This document shows positions 1 through 10,277 of a DNA stretch of 64,000 bases, in pieces. The stretch lies in contig NZ_CP012938.1 in the NCBI RefSeq assembly GCF_001314995.1, positions 2,790,001 to 2,854,000 of the forward strand. The letters are read 5' to 3'. The DNA comes from Bacteroides ovatus. Its GTDB lineage: Bacteria > Bacteroidota > Bacteroidia > Bacteroidales > Bacteroidaceae. Made by a program: the position numbers and the translations under genes. Positions within the stretch are counted from its first letter, which is position 1; each line of letters opens with the position of its first letter. The notes below the pieces were generated by a model. It was not told the origin of the DNA. It ran no database searches and saw only the letters and a program-made list of their open reading frames with translations.

Positions 1-1
1 C

Positions 2-127
2 TTAGTTTATACTTATGCAGATATTGAGTGGTGGACACATAATATTCACATCCAAAATCCCAACAAAACAATCACCATCAGTAATGTAAATCTTTATAAA
101 GTGAGAACAGTACCTGAAAGGGAATAA
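2..127 (+). CDS. C-terminal end of a secreted protein paralogous to the next gene (partial)
   Basis: The window opens inside a reading frame that ends with TAA at 125-127. The 41 visible residues contain IEWWTHNI and NLYKVR, and the next gene ends with almost the same sequence, so the two are tandem paralogs. The start, any signal peptide and the bulk of the protein lie left of the window. The function is unknown; by analogy with its neighbour it is probably an exported, propeller-like protein of the same glycan locus. Confidence 0.75.
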   Translation, partial: LVYTYADIEWWTHNIHIQNPNKTITISNVNLYKVRTVPERE

Positions 128-206
128 ATAAACAGAAAGAAGCGATTACAAATTTGTAAAAAATAGCTTTCTAAATAGTTCGTAAAATGGATATAAGAAA
201 AAAAAT

Positions 207-1094
207 ATGAAAAAGATATATGCAATATTTATACTTTTTTTTGTCTTGTGCGCATGTGCTACCGGACAAAAAAAGAACGAAATTGTTGTCTGTGGTGACG
301 ACAAAGTATGGATTGTCAATGTAGATAACTCAGAGGGAAAAAATTTAGATATCGTATGGAAATGGAATGCACAAGAGTCTAATATCCCTGACGATTTCAA
401 AAAATACTTTCAAGGAATGGATGAATGCAAAACTGCAAAAAATGGTGACTGGTTACTTACATCTTCTTCGGCTGGAGGAGCAGCAATTATTGAGCGTTCA
501 TCTGAAAAATGCTTGTTTTATGCAAGAGTTCCAGCCGCACATTCCATAGAGCTACTTCCTGATAATCGGGTAGTGGTAGCATTATCACATAATGAAGAAG
601 GAGACTGTATACAATTATTTGACATCAACCACCCTAACCAAGTTCTTTTTCAGGATAGTCTTTTTTGGGGGCATGGAGTAATCTGGATGGAAAACCGTCA
701 ATTGTTATACGCACTCGGCTTTAATGAATTAAAAGCTTATTCCCTAAAGAATTGGAAAAGTGAACAACCAACATTACAGATGGAAAAAGTATGGAAACTG
801 CCAACAGACGACGGACACGATTTGATTCGCATTTCAGAAAATGAATTGGGATTTACAACATCGTCCGGAACTTATGTAATTGATTTGGACACGGAAAAAA
901 TTGTTTCATTTCAACCTTTAGAAGGGAAAAAATTCATCAAGTCATTTAATTATAACAAGGAAAATGGAATTTTGAGTTATACACAAGCCGAAATCGAATG
1001 GTGGACTCACAATATTTATCTGGAGAATCCAAAGAAAACGTTAACTATAGACAGCATCAATCTGTATAAGGTTCGTCCAGTTATCTATGAATAA
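207..1094 (+). CDS. putative lipoprotein, beta-propeller-like (DUF6528-like)
   Basis: This 295-residue protein begins with a lipoprotein signal peptide; residues 14-17 read LCAC, making Cys17 the likely lipidated residue. The rest has repeating hydrophobic strands with short motifs such as WWTHNIYLENP and GHGVIW, which fit a small beta-propeller. I recall similar Bacteroides proteins as DUF6528, but I cannot verify that here. Its last 8 bases overlap the first possible start of the GH20 gene, so the two are probably co-transcribed. A paralog of the same family ends 79 bases upstream. No catalytic motif is evident. Its place in a glycosidase operon suggests a role in handling or binding host or plant glycan, which is inference. 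Confidence 0.6.
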   Translation: MKKIYAIFILFFVLCACATGQKKNEIVVCGDDKVWIVNVDNSEGKNLDIVWKWNAQESNIPDDFKKYFQGMDECKTAKNGDWLLTSSSAGGAAIIERSSEKCLFYARVPAAHSIELLPDNRVVVALSHNEEGDCIQLFDINHPNQVLFQDSLFWGHGVIWMENRQLLYALGFNELKAYSLKNWKSEQPTLQMEKVWKLPTDDGHDLIRISENELGFTTSSGTYVIDLDTEKIVSFQPLEGKKFIKSFNYNKENGILSYTQAEIEWWTHNIYLENPKKTLTIDSINLYKVRPVIYE

Positions 1095-3438
1095 TCATAA
1101 AATTAAAAAAGTATTTATGCATATTATTAATAAAATATTAATATTGGGGAGTTGGCTGGTTGTTCTATTGTTAGTCCATACTTCATGCACAAACTCTGTT
1201 GACCATTCGGAAAGGACATTAAAATTACTTCCTGAACCTGCCCAGTTAACAGTAGGAAAAGAAGCATTCATTCTACAGGACGATATGATTATCAGCATCA
1301 ATGCCCCCTCTTTAAAATCGGCAGCAGATTATTTAGTTACCATCTTGCAACGTGCCACTGGTTATAAGTTTGTTGTTACAGAAGAGGGAAGAGGGCATAT
1401 TCAACTATGTATAGATGAAAAATTACCTCACAAAGAAGGCAATTACACATTAAAGGTTACCTCGAACCAAATACACATATCTTCGGCGAATTATGCCGGT
1501 GTAATAGCCGCTATATCAACAATCCGTCAAATGTTTCCTGTTGAAATAGAAGCATCAACCGTTGTTTGGGATACAGTTTGGTCAATACCAACTGTTTCTA
1601 TCATAGATGAACCACGTTTTGCATGGAGAGGCATACTACTTGATGTAGCTCGCCATTTTTTCAGTAAAGAAGAAGTGAAAGAGTTGTTAGATGTTATGGC
1701 ACTTTATAAGATGAATAAGTTTCATTGGCATCTGACTGATGATCAGGGGTGGCGCATTGAAATCAAGAAATATCCCCTACTGACAGAGAAAGGGGCATGG
1801 CGTACATTTAATGACCAAGATCGTATTTGCATGAGTCGTTCAAAAAGAGAACAAAATCCCTCTCTTGCCATTCCTTCTGATAAATTACGAATTATAGAAG
1901 GGGATACTCTATATGGGGGGTTCTATACACAGGAAGATATACGTGAAATTATAAGGTATGCAGCAGTACGTGGCATCGACGTAATTCCAGAGATAGACAT
2001 GCCGGGACATATGCAAACAGCAGTTAGCCTTTATGCGAATGTATCTTGTTTTCCACAAAAAGAAGCACCGATGAATATTTCTTCTCCTGTTTGTCCGGGT
2101 AAAGAGAGTGCCTTAGAGTTTTGCAAGAACGTGTATGACGAGATTTTCCGACTATTCCCTTCTGAATATGTACACTTAGGAGCGGATGAAGTTTCAAAAA
2201 AGAATTGGGAAAAGTGTTCAGACTGTCAGAAACGTATGAAAGTAAACAACTTAAAGACAGAAGAAGAACTGCAATCATGGTTCATTCATCAAATGGAACA
2301 ATATTTCAATGAAAATGGAAAACGTTTGATTGGCTGGGATGAAATATTGCAAGGTGGAGTGTCGCCTACGGCTACAGTGATGTGGTGGCAAAGCTATGAA
2401 AAAGAGGTTGTAAAAAAATCCATAGCCCAAGGTAATTCGGTCATTCTTTGCCCGAACTACGATTTCTATTTGGATTATTCCGAAATAGGACAGTCCACTC
2501 GTCTGATTTGTGAATCAGTATCTTTATTGGACTCATTGAACGAATCTCAATCCAAACAAATATTAGGAGTACAAGGAAACATTTGGGGTGAGTTCATTCC
2601 TTCCCGTGAACGAATGCATTATATGGCATTTCCTCGGTTACTCGCCATCGCAGAGACAGGTTGGTCACAAGCTGCAAATTACAATTGGAAAAGCTTCCAG
2701 AGACGCATGACCGGACAATTCAATCGTTTAGATGCATTGGGAATAGATTACCGCATGGCTGATTTGGAAGGATTTTGCAACACAAATACTTTTATCGGTG
2801 AAACTAAAGTAAATGTCATTTCCCCTGATCCAGACGTTGTTATCCATTATACTGACGATGGCACAGAGCCAACCGAAAAATCGGCAGTATACACCACTCC
2901 TATATCCATCCGCGATTCTGCAAGTTTTGCGTTCCGCGCATATCGCCCCAATGGAAAATCAAGTAAAGTTTTCCATGCTTCTTATAAAAAGCAGAATGGA
3001 TATATTCCAGCGGTAGATATTAAAGCTCCGAAAAAAAAGGGATTAATGCTTACATGGTATGAAGGCGACATTCCTTCTTGCCAAGTAATAGAAAATTACC
3101 ATTTAAAAGAAAAGAGAACCATCGACGATATATATATTCCTTCAGAAGTAGGCAACAGTAAAGTAGGTTTAATTTTTACCGGTTATTTTTACGTATCGGT
3201 TGACGGTATCTATTCATTCAGCCTTTCATCTGATGAAGGAAGTACATTAAAAGTAGATGAAGAAATGATTATAGACAACGGAGGCCGACATTTGAGGAAT
3301 GAAGTTTCAAGTCAACGTGCATTGGCAAAAGGATGGCATCCGTTAGAAGTTCGTTACTTCGATTTCAATGGTGGATGTTTGTCGTTAAAGATGCATGATG
3401 CTTCAGGCAAACAAATAAAACCAATATACAACCATTAA
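1087..3438 (+). CDS. beta-N-acetylhexosaminidase (GH20) with C-terminal PA14-like domain
   Basis: This 783-residue exported enzyme removes terminal beta-linked GlcNAc or GalNAc. The hydrophobic N-terminus ends near VHTSC, a weak lipobox. An N-terminal GH20 domain is followed by the TIM barrel, with FHWHLTDDQGWR near residue 213 and the catalytic pair D367-E368 in HLGADEV; the Asp-Glu pair is the known substrate-assisted catalytic centre of GH20. After the barrel come a chitobiase/hexosaminidase C-terminal Ig-like domain (about 575-640) and a PA14-like domain (about 650-775), probably carbohydrate-binding. The start could be ATG 1087, overlapping the previous gene, or ATG 1117, which gives a more typical signal peptide. 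Rhamnosidase genes downstream suggest cooperative trimming of a glycan holding both amino sugar and rhamnose. Confidence 0.92.
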   Translation: MNNHKIKKVFMHIINKILILGSWLVVLLLVHTSCTNSVDHSERTLKLLPEPAQLTVGKEAFILQDDMIISINAPSLKSAADYLVTILQRATGYKFVVTEEGRGHIQLCIDEKLPHKEGNYTLKVTSNQIHISSANYAGVIAAISTIRQMFPVEIEASTVVWDTVWSIPTVSIIDEPRFAWRGILLDVARHFFSKEEVKELLDVMALYKMNKFHWHLTDDQGWRIEIKKYPLLTEKGAWRTFNDQDRICMSRSKREQNPSLAIPSDKLRIIEGDTLYGGFYTQEDIREIIRYAAVRGIDVIPEIDMPGHMQTAVSLYANVSCFPQKEAPMNISSPVCPGKESALEFCKNVYDEIFRLFPSEYVHLGADEVSKKNWEKCSDCQKRMKVNNLKTEEELQSWFIHQMEQYFNENGKRLIGWDEILQGGVSPTATVMWWQSYEKEVVKKSIAQGNSVILCPNYDFYLDYSEIGQSTRLICESVSLLDSLNESQSKQILGVQGNIWGEFIPSRERMHYMAFPRLLAIAETGWSQAANYNWKSFQRRMTGQFNRLDALGIDYRMADLEGFCNTNTFIGETKVNVISPDPDVVIHYTDDGTEPTEKSAVYTTPISIRDSASFAFRAYRPNGKSSKVFHASYKKQNGYIPAVDIKAPKKKGLMLTWYEGDIPSCQVIENYHLKEKRTIDDIYIPSEVGNSKVGLIFTGYFYVSVDGIYSFSLSSDEGSTLKVDEEMIIDNGGRHLRNEVSSQRALAKGWHPLEVRYFDFNGGCLSLKMHDASGKQIKPIYNH

Positions 3439-3458
3439 TTAACCAATGATAAATAATC

Positions 3459-5276
3459 ATGAGAACACAACTGATAATTATATTGTCGCTGTTGAATGTA
3501 TGTTTGGTGCCTGCCCAAGAGCGTGATACGCGTGTGCGTACCTACATTACTCCCACCCGGATTGTTTGGCAACAAGACAGTGATCACATCACTAATTGTA
3601 ATTTTCTGTTAAACCAGGGAGATGGTCAGGCTTATTGGGGAGCGTATTACGATTACGAATCAATAGATACCGGTTTACAAGGCAAGAAAGAGAAAACGGT
3701 CAAAGCCGCCACATATTGCCGACTATCTTCTACCGATGGGGCTCGTCCAGCTATTCTGCTTGATTTCGGGAAAGAACTTCATGGCGGAGTACAATTAGTC
3801 ACTGGTGCCTGGCCAAGCCATAAGCCGGTAAAAATCCGTCTTCGTTATGGCGAATCGGTCAGTGAAGCAATGTCCGACATAGACGGCAAAGGAGGAGCGA
3901 CAAACGACCATGCTATTAGAGATCAAGAGCTTATCCTTCCATGGCTCGGAGTATATGAAACAGGAAACTCCGGTTTTCGTTTTGTGCGCATTGATCTATT
4001 GGATACAGACGCAATACTTGAGCTTAAGGAGGTCCGTGCAATCTCTATCATGCGCGATATTCCGTATCGCGGTTCTTTCCAATGTAATGATGAGAAACTT
4101 AACACAATATGGCGGACGGGAGCTTATACCGTTCACCTGAATATGCAGAATCATCTCTGGGATGGAATTAAACGAGACCGTTTGGTCTGGATAGGTGATT
4201 CCTATCCAGAGGTGATGACTGTAAACTCCGTGTTCGGTTACAATGAAGTGGTACCTAAAAGTTTGGATTTAATGCGTGATATCACGCCATTGCCACATTG
4301 GATGAATGCAGGATTCTCCTCTTATTCTATCTGGTGGCTGTTGTGTCATTATGAATGGTATCGCTATCATGGAAATAAAGCCTATCTGGAACAATCACGT
4401 GATTATATTACAGCTTTATTGAGACAATTAATGACTCAAATAGCCCCCGATGGGCAGGAATGTCTGGATGGCACTCGTTTTTTGGATTGGCCATCGAATA
4501 GCAACAAAGACGCAATTGCGGCAGGGCTCCAAGCCTTAATGGTTTGGGGAATGCGAGTCGGAGTTGAATTTGCAGAACTATTTGAAGACAGACAATTGTC
4601 TAATGACTGTAAAGCTGCCGAGAAGAAGTTGGTAAAAGCTGCATCCAAAGTTTATAAAAAGTTTTTAGCTTCCTGTCCGGCTCCCGATGCGCCCGGCTCC
4701 AAGCAAGTGACTGCATTAATGACGATTACAGGATTAATTGATGCCCCAAAAGCTGATAAAGAGTTCCTCTCAATAAATGGTGCACAGGGCTTCTCTACTT
4801 TTTATGGCTATTATATGTTGGAAGCAATGGCTATGGCCGGCAATTATCAAGGAGCATTAGACGTGATTCGTGAATATTGGGGAGCAATGATCGACTTGGG
4901 AGCCACTAGTTTTTGGGAAGATTTCGATATCAATTGGATTCCGAATGCAGCCCCCATCGACGAACTAGTACCGGAAGGGAAAAAAGATATTCATGGTGAC
5001 TGTGGCGCTTATTGCTATGTAGGCTTCCGTCATAGTTTGTGTCACGGTTGGGCTTCAGGACCAACTTCTTGGTTGAGCCGTCACATTTTAGGTGTGGAAG
5101 TAATAGAACCAGGATGTCGTCAAGTACGTATAACTCCTCATTTAGGCGATTTACAGTGGGTGAAAGGTACATTTCCAACTCCTTATGGCGAACTACAAAT
5201 TTACCATGAGAAGCAAGCAAATGGCAATGTAATATCAGAGGTGAAAGCCCCTAAGGGAGTATCAGTCATCAAATAG
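3459..5276 (+). CDS. alpha-L-rhamnosidase-like glycoside hydrolase (GH78 type)
   Basis: The 605-residue protein has a cleavable signal peptide ending near VPAQ. A beta-sandwich domain (about 30-215; FGKELHGGVQL and GFRFVRI are typical) precedes an (alpha/alpha)6 barrel. Residues 235-247 read DGIKRDRLVWIGD, matching the conserved loop before the catalytic region of GH78 rhamnosidases. A C-terminal beta-sandwich (GASSFWEDF-like region onward, with GWASGPTSWL) completes the usual order. It is somewhat short for GH78. It lies 20 bases after the GH20 gene on the same strand, so an operon is likely. The expected reaction is hydrolysis of terminal alpha-L-rhamnose, probably in the periplasm. Activity on another 6-deoxy or related sugar cannot be excluded. 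Confidence 0.85.
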   Translation: MRTQLIIILSLLNVCLVPAQERDTRVRTYITPTRIVWQQDSDHITNCNFLLNQGDGQAYWGAYYDYESIDTGLQGKKEKTVKAATYCRLSSTDGARPAILLDFGKELHGGVQLVTGAWPSHKPVKIRLRYGESVSEAMSDIDGKGGATNDHAIRDQELILPWLGVYETGNSGFRFVRIDLLDTDAILELKEVRAISIMRDIPYRGSFQCNDEKLNTIWRTGAYTVHLNMQNHLWDGIKRDRLVWIGDSYPEVMTVNSVFGYNEVVPKSLDLMRDITPLPHWMNAGFSSYSIWWLLCHYEWYRYHGNKAYLEQSRDYITALLRQLMTQIAPDGQECLDGTRFLDWPSNSNKDAIAAGLQALMVWGMRVGVEFAELFEDRQLSNDCKAAEKKLVKAASKVYKKFLASCPAPDAPGSKQVTALMTITGLIDAPKADKEFLSINGAQGFSTFYGYYMLEAMAMAGNYQGALDVIREYWGAMIDLGATSFWEDFDINWIPNAAPIDELVPEGKKDIHGDCGAYCYVGFRHSLCHGWASGPTSWLSRHILGVEVIEPGCRQVRITPHLGDLQWVKGTFPTPYGELQIYHEKQANGNVISEVKAPKGVSVIK

Positions 5277-5348
5277 ATAATGAGTTTTATAAAACAATTA
5301 GAAGGTAGTTTACACTGCCGTAATGTATAAATTAGAAGGAGTAAACAA

Positions 5349-6734
5349 ATGAAAAAGAAATTATTAATGAATGTATGGATAATGCTTGCATTATTCACAT
5401 GTGTAGGTATTTCTTCTTGTTCAGACAACGACGAAGACGGCACAAAAGGACATCAAGTATTACGTTTAGTTGATAAAAGTGGAAATCCAATTGGCGGTAT
5501 CAGTGGTGGAGACTGTAATTTGACTGGTAGCGCTGAAAACCTGACGCTGAGAGTGATGTCCGATTTAGACTGGGAAATAACTATTTCCGAAGGCAACGAA
5601 TGGTTTAAAGCCGACATCACAAAAGGAAGCGGTTCAAAAGAGATTTCATTTACAGTAGCCGAAAATGAAGGATTGGAAGAAAGAAAAGCTACAGTGATAT
5701 TATCGACCACCCAGAATTCATCTGTTCAAGATTTCGTATTGAATTGTATTCAGCCAGGTGGACCAAGATTAATAGTGACTCCTGAGAATACTTCTGTCGA
5801 AAAAGAAGGGAAAGATGTCACCATTGCAATTAACACTAATTTACCTTCATTGAAATGTATCATACCTGAAAATGTTAAATGGATTACTCAAAAATCATTA
5901 ACAAACAAACAGTTAATTCTTACAGTAGCAGCAAGTGATATCGCAAAAATACGTACTGCAACGGTGGAAATTACTTCTGAGTCGGCCGCTTATCCTACAA
6001 CAAAAAGCATAGAAATCAGGCAAGCGGGTGCTGTGGATATGGCAGAGTTACTCGATGTTAAGTTCAATGCAGATGGTACTGCAGAAGATCTTTCTGCGAT
6101 GAAAATGCCTATTAAAGCATTTGCCGGTTCTACTTTGAGCATGATTGAAAATGAAACTTTTGGTTATATTGCAAAATTCGACCCGGTAACAATAAATGCG
6201 AATAAAATTACCAGTGGTTTCTATATTGTTGATTTCACCCAAAACTTAATTTTCCAAAATGCAATTGCCGATGGATTCTCAATGGAATTATATGTAACTG
6301 CTAAAGATTACGGAGAAAGCGGTCCGATTCCGATGGGGTGTCATGGTGGTGGCGGTGTTGCCATTACTTGGCAAGATAAAGATAACTATTGGACTTTTGA
6401 ACCCTATATAGGTAATTATTCAGCTTGTAATACGCCTCCACTGGGTGAAGTGCCAGAAGAAACATGGTACCATGTAGTGGGTGTCTGGGATGGTACAGGA
6501 AGTGCAGGTGCCATTAAATTGTATCTAGATGGAGAAATCAAGGCAGAAAGAGCCCCTGCTAAGGGTAATTCATTCCAATTTCCAGGAAATAAATGGTTCG
6601 TAATTGGTGGAGACGCTGGTGCTGCAAATGAAGCAGACAGAGCCTATAAAGGTCAAATTGCCGTAGCTCGTATATATGACCGTGCTTTGACAGCCGAAGA
6701 GGTTAAACTATTATATGATACATTGGAAGAATAA
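5349..6734 (+). CDS. surface lipoprotein with BACON domains and a LamG/concanavalin-like domain
   Basis: The 461-residue protein has a lipoprotein signal ending GISSC (Cys24), followed directly by acidic residues (SDNDED). An acidic stretch after the lipid Cys is a known surface-export signal in Bacteroidetes. Two BACON-type Ig domains follow (about 50-140 and 145-235; the first has DLDWEITISEGNEWF), then a LamG-like jelly roll (about 240-461) with ETWYHVVGVWDG and KLYLDGE. No catalytic residues are evident. Families of this build bind polysaccharide at the cell surface, so it is probably the glycan-binding member of the rhamnosidase/hexosaminidase cluster. It is 72 bases downstream of the rhamnosidase and is followed by a strong terminator. 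Confidence 0.82.
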   Translation: MKKKLLMNVWIMLALFTCVGISSCSDNDEDGTKGHQVLRLVDKSGNPIGGISGGDCNLTGSAENLTLRVMSDLDWEITISEGNEWFKADITKGSGSKEISFTVAENEGLEERKATVILSTTQNSSVQDFVLNCIQPGGPRLIVTPENTSVEKEGKDVTIAINTNLPSLKCIIPENVKWITQKSLTNKQLILTVAASDIAKIRTATVEITSESAAYPTTKSIEIRQAGAVDMAELLDVKFNADGTAEDLSAMKMPIKAFAGSTLSMIENETFGYIAKFDPVTINANKITSGFYIVDFTQNLIFQNAIADGFSMELYVTAKDYGESGPIPMGCHGGGGVAITWQDKDNYWTFEPYIGNYSACNTPPLGEVPEETWYHVVGVWDGTGSAGAIKLYLDGEIKAERAPAKGNSFQFPGNKWFVIGGDAGAANEADRAYKGQIAVARIYDRALTAEEVKLLYDTLEE

Positions 6735-6784
6735 AACACTCCGCAGATGAATCATTTTTCATAGGTAATCAGAATAAACAAGCT

Positions 6785-6845
6785 ACAGAGATTACTTTCC
6801 AGCTTTTAATTCTTAAGTTGAAAAGTAATCTCTGTATTTTTTCTT
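6785..6845 (+). terminator. rho-independent terminator after the BACON/LamG gene
   Basis: A perfect 14-bp inverted repeat (6785-6798 and 6822-6835) has a 23-base loop and is followed by a run of T. It lies 50 bases past the stop codon and should separate the upstream operon from the GH106 gene. Confidence 0.85.
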
Positions 6846-6888
6846 ATTGTAAAATAGGTCCAATATAGATTCATATAATTAACTATAA

Positions 6889-9800
6889 ATGAAGAAAATA
6901 ACCAAACTCATTTCAGTCATAGGTTTCATCCTTTGTCTGTCCGCCTGCCAAGAAATTCGGGAAGTCAGTTATGAGCAACTTCGCGGAGGGTTTACCAACC
7001 TCCCGGATTCCATTCAGACAAGTGTCTACTGGCACTGGATTTCTGGAAATATTTCCAAAGAGGGAGTCATCAAAGATCTGGAATCAATGAAACAGGCTGG
7101 CATCAACCGTGCATTTATAGCGAATATCGGACTAAGTGCAGCGGAAGCACCCACCGGAGATGTGCAGATTTTCTCCGACGAATGGTGGGAGATACTGCAT
7201 GCCGCTTTAAAAAAGGCAACCGAGCTGAATATAGAAATCGGTATCTTCAACTCTCCGGGATGGAGTCAGGCAGGAGGTCCGTGGATCAAGCCGGAGCAGT
7301 CCATGCGGTATCTGGCATCTGTCGGCACGCAAGTCAAAGGCGGACAGGCAATAGAAGTTATGTTACCCAAAACCAATCCTAATTTTCAAGATGTAAAAGT
7401 ACTGGCTTATCCGTCTGTGAAAAGCAAAGCTACGATCCTTAATCCGGCCAACTGCACTGTTAGCTCTTCCCCCGCCATCACTGCTATCCATCATCTGATA
7501 GATGGAGAAACGGCGACAGAAATACGGTTTGGCAACCAATCCGAAGTCGTAATAGACTTTAAGAGCCACGATACAGTAGCATTGCGAAGCCTCCGCCTGC
7601 TTACCTCCGCCGCACCTATACGTTGCCAGGCGGTTCTGCAAATGAATGATAACGGTGAATACAAAGAAATCAAGCAGTTCAGTATAGAAAGATACAACGA
7701 TAATCTGGCTGTAGGATTCGATCCTTATGCTCCTATTGCCATCTCTTTCCCCACAGCCAGCGGTAAAGACTTCCGGTTGTCACTCTCCGGTCTGAATCCC
7801 AATAGTGGCATCCGGGAAATAACATTGTCTTCTGCTCCGGTAGTAGAAAGTTATTCGGAGAAAACATTCGCCAAAATGTATCAGACTCCACTTCCTTACT
7901 GGAATGAATATCAATGGCCGGTGCAAGCAGTGGTGGACGACCCTGCATTGATCGTTCAGCCCGAACAAGTGAAAGACATCACCGCCTGTATGAAAGGAAA
8001 CAAACTTTCCTGGGACGCTCCCGACGGAGAATGGGAAATTGTGCGAATGGGAATGGTACCCACTTATGTAGAAAACGGTCCTGCATTAAAAGACGGGATA
8101 GGTCTTGAAGTGGACAAAATGAGTAAGGAGCACCTCCGAAGCCATTTCGACGCCTTTATCGGCGAGATTTACAAGAGAATCCCTGAAGCCGACCGTAAGA
8201 CTTGGAAAGTAGTTGTAGCGGACAGTTATGAAAAGGGAGGTCAAAACTTCACGGACGATTTCCTTGAATCATTTGAGAAGAAGTACGGTTATAGCGCACT
8301 ACCTTTTCTCCCTGTCTACAATGGAGTGGTTGTGGAAAGCGAAGATGCCTCCGACCGCTTTTTGTGGGATATGAGAAAGATGGTGGCCGAACGGTTATCA
8401 TACGATCATATTGGTGAACTAACCCGTCTAAGCCACCAATACGGAATGACTACCTGGTTGGAAAACTACGGTCACTGGGGATTCTCCGGAGAGTTTTTGC
8501 AATACGGCGGGCAAGCAGATGAAGTGGCAGGAGAATTCTGGAGCGAGGGAGAACTAGGCAATATAGAAAACAGGGCTGCTTCTTCGTGTGGTCATATCTA
8601 CGGTAAACAAAAAATCTCTTCCGAGTCTTTCACCTGTGGCGGTATGGCTTACAGCCGTTATCCGGCTACCATGAAACAACGTGGTGACCTTTTCTTCTCC
8701 GAAGGAATCAACAACACACTGCTGCACGTCTATATTTCACAGAAAGCGGAAGGCAAACTGCCCGGACTGAATGCACCTTACAGCAACGAATTTAACCGTT
8801 TCAACACTTGGTATTCCCAGTTGGACCTATTCACCGACTACCTGAAACGTTGTAACTTCATGCTCCAACAGGGACTCAACGTAGCTGATATTTGCTATTT
8901 CATAGGAGAAGATACTCCCAAAATGACCGGTGTCACGAATCCTCCCTTGCCGAAAGGATACCAGTTCGATTACATCAATGCAGAAGTGATACTCCGCGAT
9001 ATGACTGTCAAAGACGGTCTATTGACTCTACCCCACGGCACAAGTTACCGAATCATGGTATTACCGGAATTGGAAACAATGCGTCCCGAACTATTAACCA
9101 AAATCACTCAACTTGTGAAAGACGGAGGTGTCATTCTCGGTCCGAAGCCTAACCGTTCGCCAAGCTTGCAAGACTTCCCCGAAGCAGATAAGAAAGTTCA
9201 GGAAATGGCAAATGCCTTGTGGGGAAATGTAGACGGTATCAAGGTGAAAAGCGGCAATTATGGCAATGGCATGATATTAAGCGGTATGAATATGCACGAA
9301 GCATTAGAATTAGTGCATTGCATTCCCGACTGTGCATTGACTAAAGACATTCCTGTAGTATACGGTCATCGCAGCATCGGTGATATGGATGTTTACTTCC
9401 TGTCCAACCAATCTTCAGAAAAAGTCGTATTCTCACCGGAATTTCGTGTAACCAATAAGCAACCTGAACTTTGGGAACCGACAACTGGTGCTATCCGCCT
9501 TTTAAAGAAGTACGAACGCAACGCAAATGCGACAGTAATTCCTCTCGAACTGGAACCTTTGGAGAGTATCTTCGTCGTATTTGCCAAAGAAGTTTCCTCA
9601 TCTTCGTTAGTCAACGATACGGACACCAATTACCCGGAACCACAGACAATCGCCACACTGGCCGGTCCGTGGACAGTCTCTTTCGATAAGAGTCAAAAAG
9701 GTCCTCAAGCCCCGGTTGTCTTCCAAAGCCTGTACGACTGGAGTACAAGTAAAGAAGACGCCATCAGGTATTATTCAGGAACAGCCGTCTATCGGACTGA

Positions 9801-10131
9801 ATTTACGCTAAAAGATATAGTACCCAACAGTCCATTATTTATCAACCTCAATGAGGTAGCCGTTATGGCAAAAGTGAAAGTCAATGGACAATACATCGGT
9901 GGTGTATGGACGCCCCCTTACCGACTCAATATTTCGGAAGCCATCAAGCAGGGAACAAACAAAGTAGAAATTGAAGTGGTAAATACATGGGTGAACCGAC
10001 TCATCGGAGATAGCAAATTACCTGTTGAAGAACGTCCGACCTGGACTCCTAACAATCCCTGGAATTCATCATCTCCTTTACAGAAGTCCGGACTGATAGA
10101 ACCTGTCGTTATTGAAAGCATCACTTATTAA
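6889..10131 (+). CDS. alpha-L-rhamnosidase family lipoprotein (GH106 type)
   Basis: The 1080-residue protein has a lipoprotein signal with LSAC (Cys20). The start of the mature protein (TNLPDSIQTSVYWHWISGN, then DLESMKQAGINRAFI) is characteristic of GH106, whose members cleave alpha-L-rhamnose linkages with inversion and need calcium. A long TIM-barrel core (with GLEVDKMSKEHLRSHFDAF and WLENYGHWGFSGEFLQYGG) is followed by beta-sandwich domains. The C-terminal part (about 925-1080) has a GH2-like sugar-binding fold with NEVAVMAKVKVNGQYIGGVW. Its length matches the family. It sits after a terminator and so probably has its own promoter, although no clear TAnnTTTG element is seen. Together with the GH78-type enzyme it implies a rhamnose-containing substrate. 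Confidence 0.88.
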   Translation: MKKITKLISVIGFILCLSACQEIREVSYEQLRGGFTNLPDSIQTSVYWHWISGNISKEGVIKDLESMKQAGINRAFIANIGLSAAEAPTGDVQIFSDEWWEILHAALKKATELNIEIGIFNSPGWSQAGGPWIKPEQSMRYLASVGTQVKGGQAIEVMLPKTNPNFQDVKVLAYPSVKSKATILNPANCTVSSSPAITAIHHLIDGETATEIRFGNQSEVVIDFKSHDTVALRSLRLLTSAAPIRCQAVLQMNDNGEYKEIKQFSIERYNDNLAVGFDPYAPIAISFPTASGKDFRLSLSGLNPNSGIREITLSSAPVVESYSEKTFAKMYQTPLPYWNEYQWPVQAVVDDPALIVQPEQVKDITACMKGNKLSWDAPDGEWEIVRMGMVPTYVENGPALKDGIGLEVDKMSKEHLRSHFDAFIGEIYKRIPEADRKTWKVVVADSYEKGGQNFTDDFLESFEKKYGYSALPFLPVYNGVVVESEDASDRFLWDMRKMVAERLSYDHIGELTRLSHQYGMTTWLENYGHWGFSGEFLQYGGQADEVAGEFWSEGELGNIENRAASSCGHIYGKQKISSESFTCGGMAYSRYPATMKQRGDLFFSEGINNTLLHVYISQKAEGKLPGLNAPYSNEFNRFNTWYSQLDLFTDYLKRCNFMLQQGLNVADICYFIGEDTPKMTGVTNPPLPKGYQFDYINAEVILRDMTVKDGLLTLPHGTSYRIMVLPELETMRPELLTKITQLVKDGGVILGPKPNRSPSLQDFPEADKKVQEMANALWGNVDGIKVKSGNYGNGMILSGMNMHEALELVHCIPDCALTKDIPVVYGHRSIGDMDVYFLSNQSSEKVVFSPEFRVTNKQPELWEPTTGAIRLLKKYERNANATVIPLELEPLESIFVVFAKEVSSSSLVNDTDTNYPEPQTIATLAGPWTVSFDKSQKGPQAPVVFQSLYDWSTSKEDAIRYYSGTAVYRTEFTLKDIVPNSPLFINLNEVAVMAKVKVNGQYIGGVWTPPYRLNISEAIKQGTNKVEIEVVNTWVNRLIGDSKLPVEERPTWTPNNPWNSSSPLQKSGLIEPVVIESITY

Positions 10132-10190
10132 AACAGGGAATTCTTAAGGTATTAAACCATGTCAGCGATTATGACATTCAGCAACTGAAT

Positions 10191-10277
10191 ATGCTTTGGT
10201 CGGTACGTATGTTGAGCTTAGGCGTTGCATTGCTGTGCGGGTGGGGACTTTCAGTAATTTGGAAGTATCCACTATAA
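10191..10277 (+). pseudogene. possible gene remnant or 28-residue membrane peptide
   Basis: A short frame encodes MLWSVRMLSLGVALLCGWGL and ends KYPL before TAA at 10275-10277. The frame is open further upstream without an ATG, giving a C-terminus-like sequence with one hydrophobic segment. It looks like the tail of a lost membrane protein, or a very small membrane peptide. Its stop codon lies inside the left arm of the following terminator. No homology is recognised. Confidence 0.3.
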
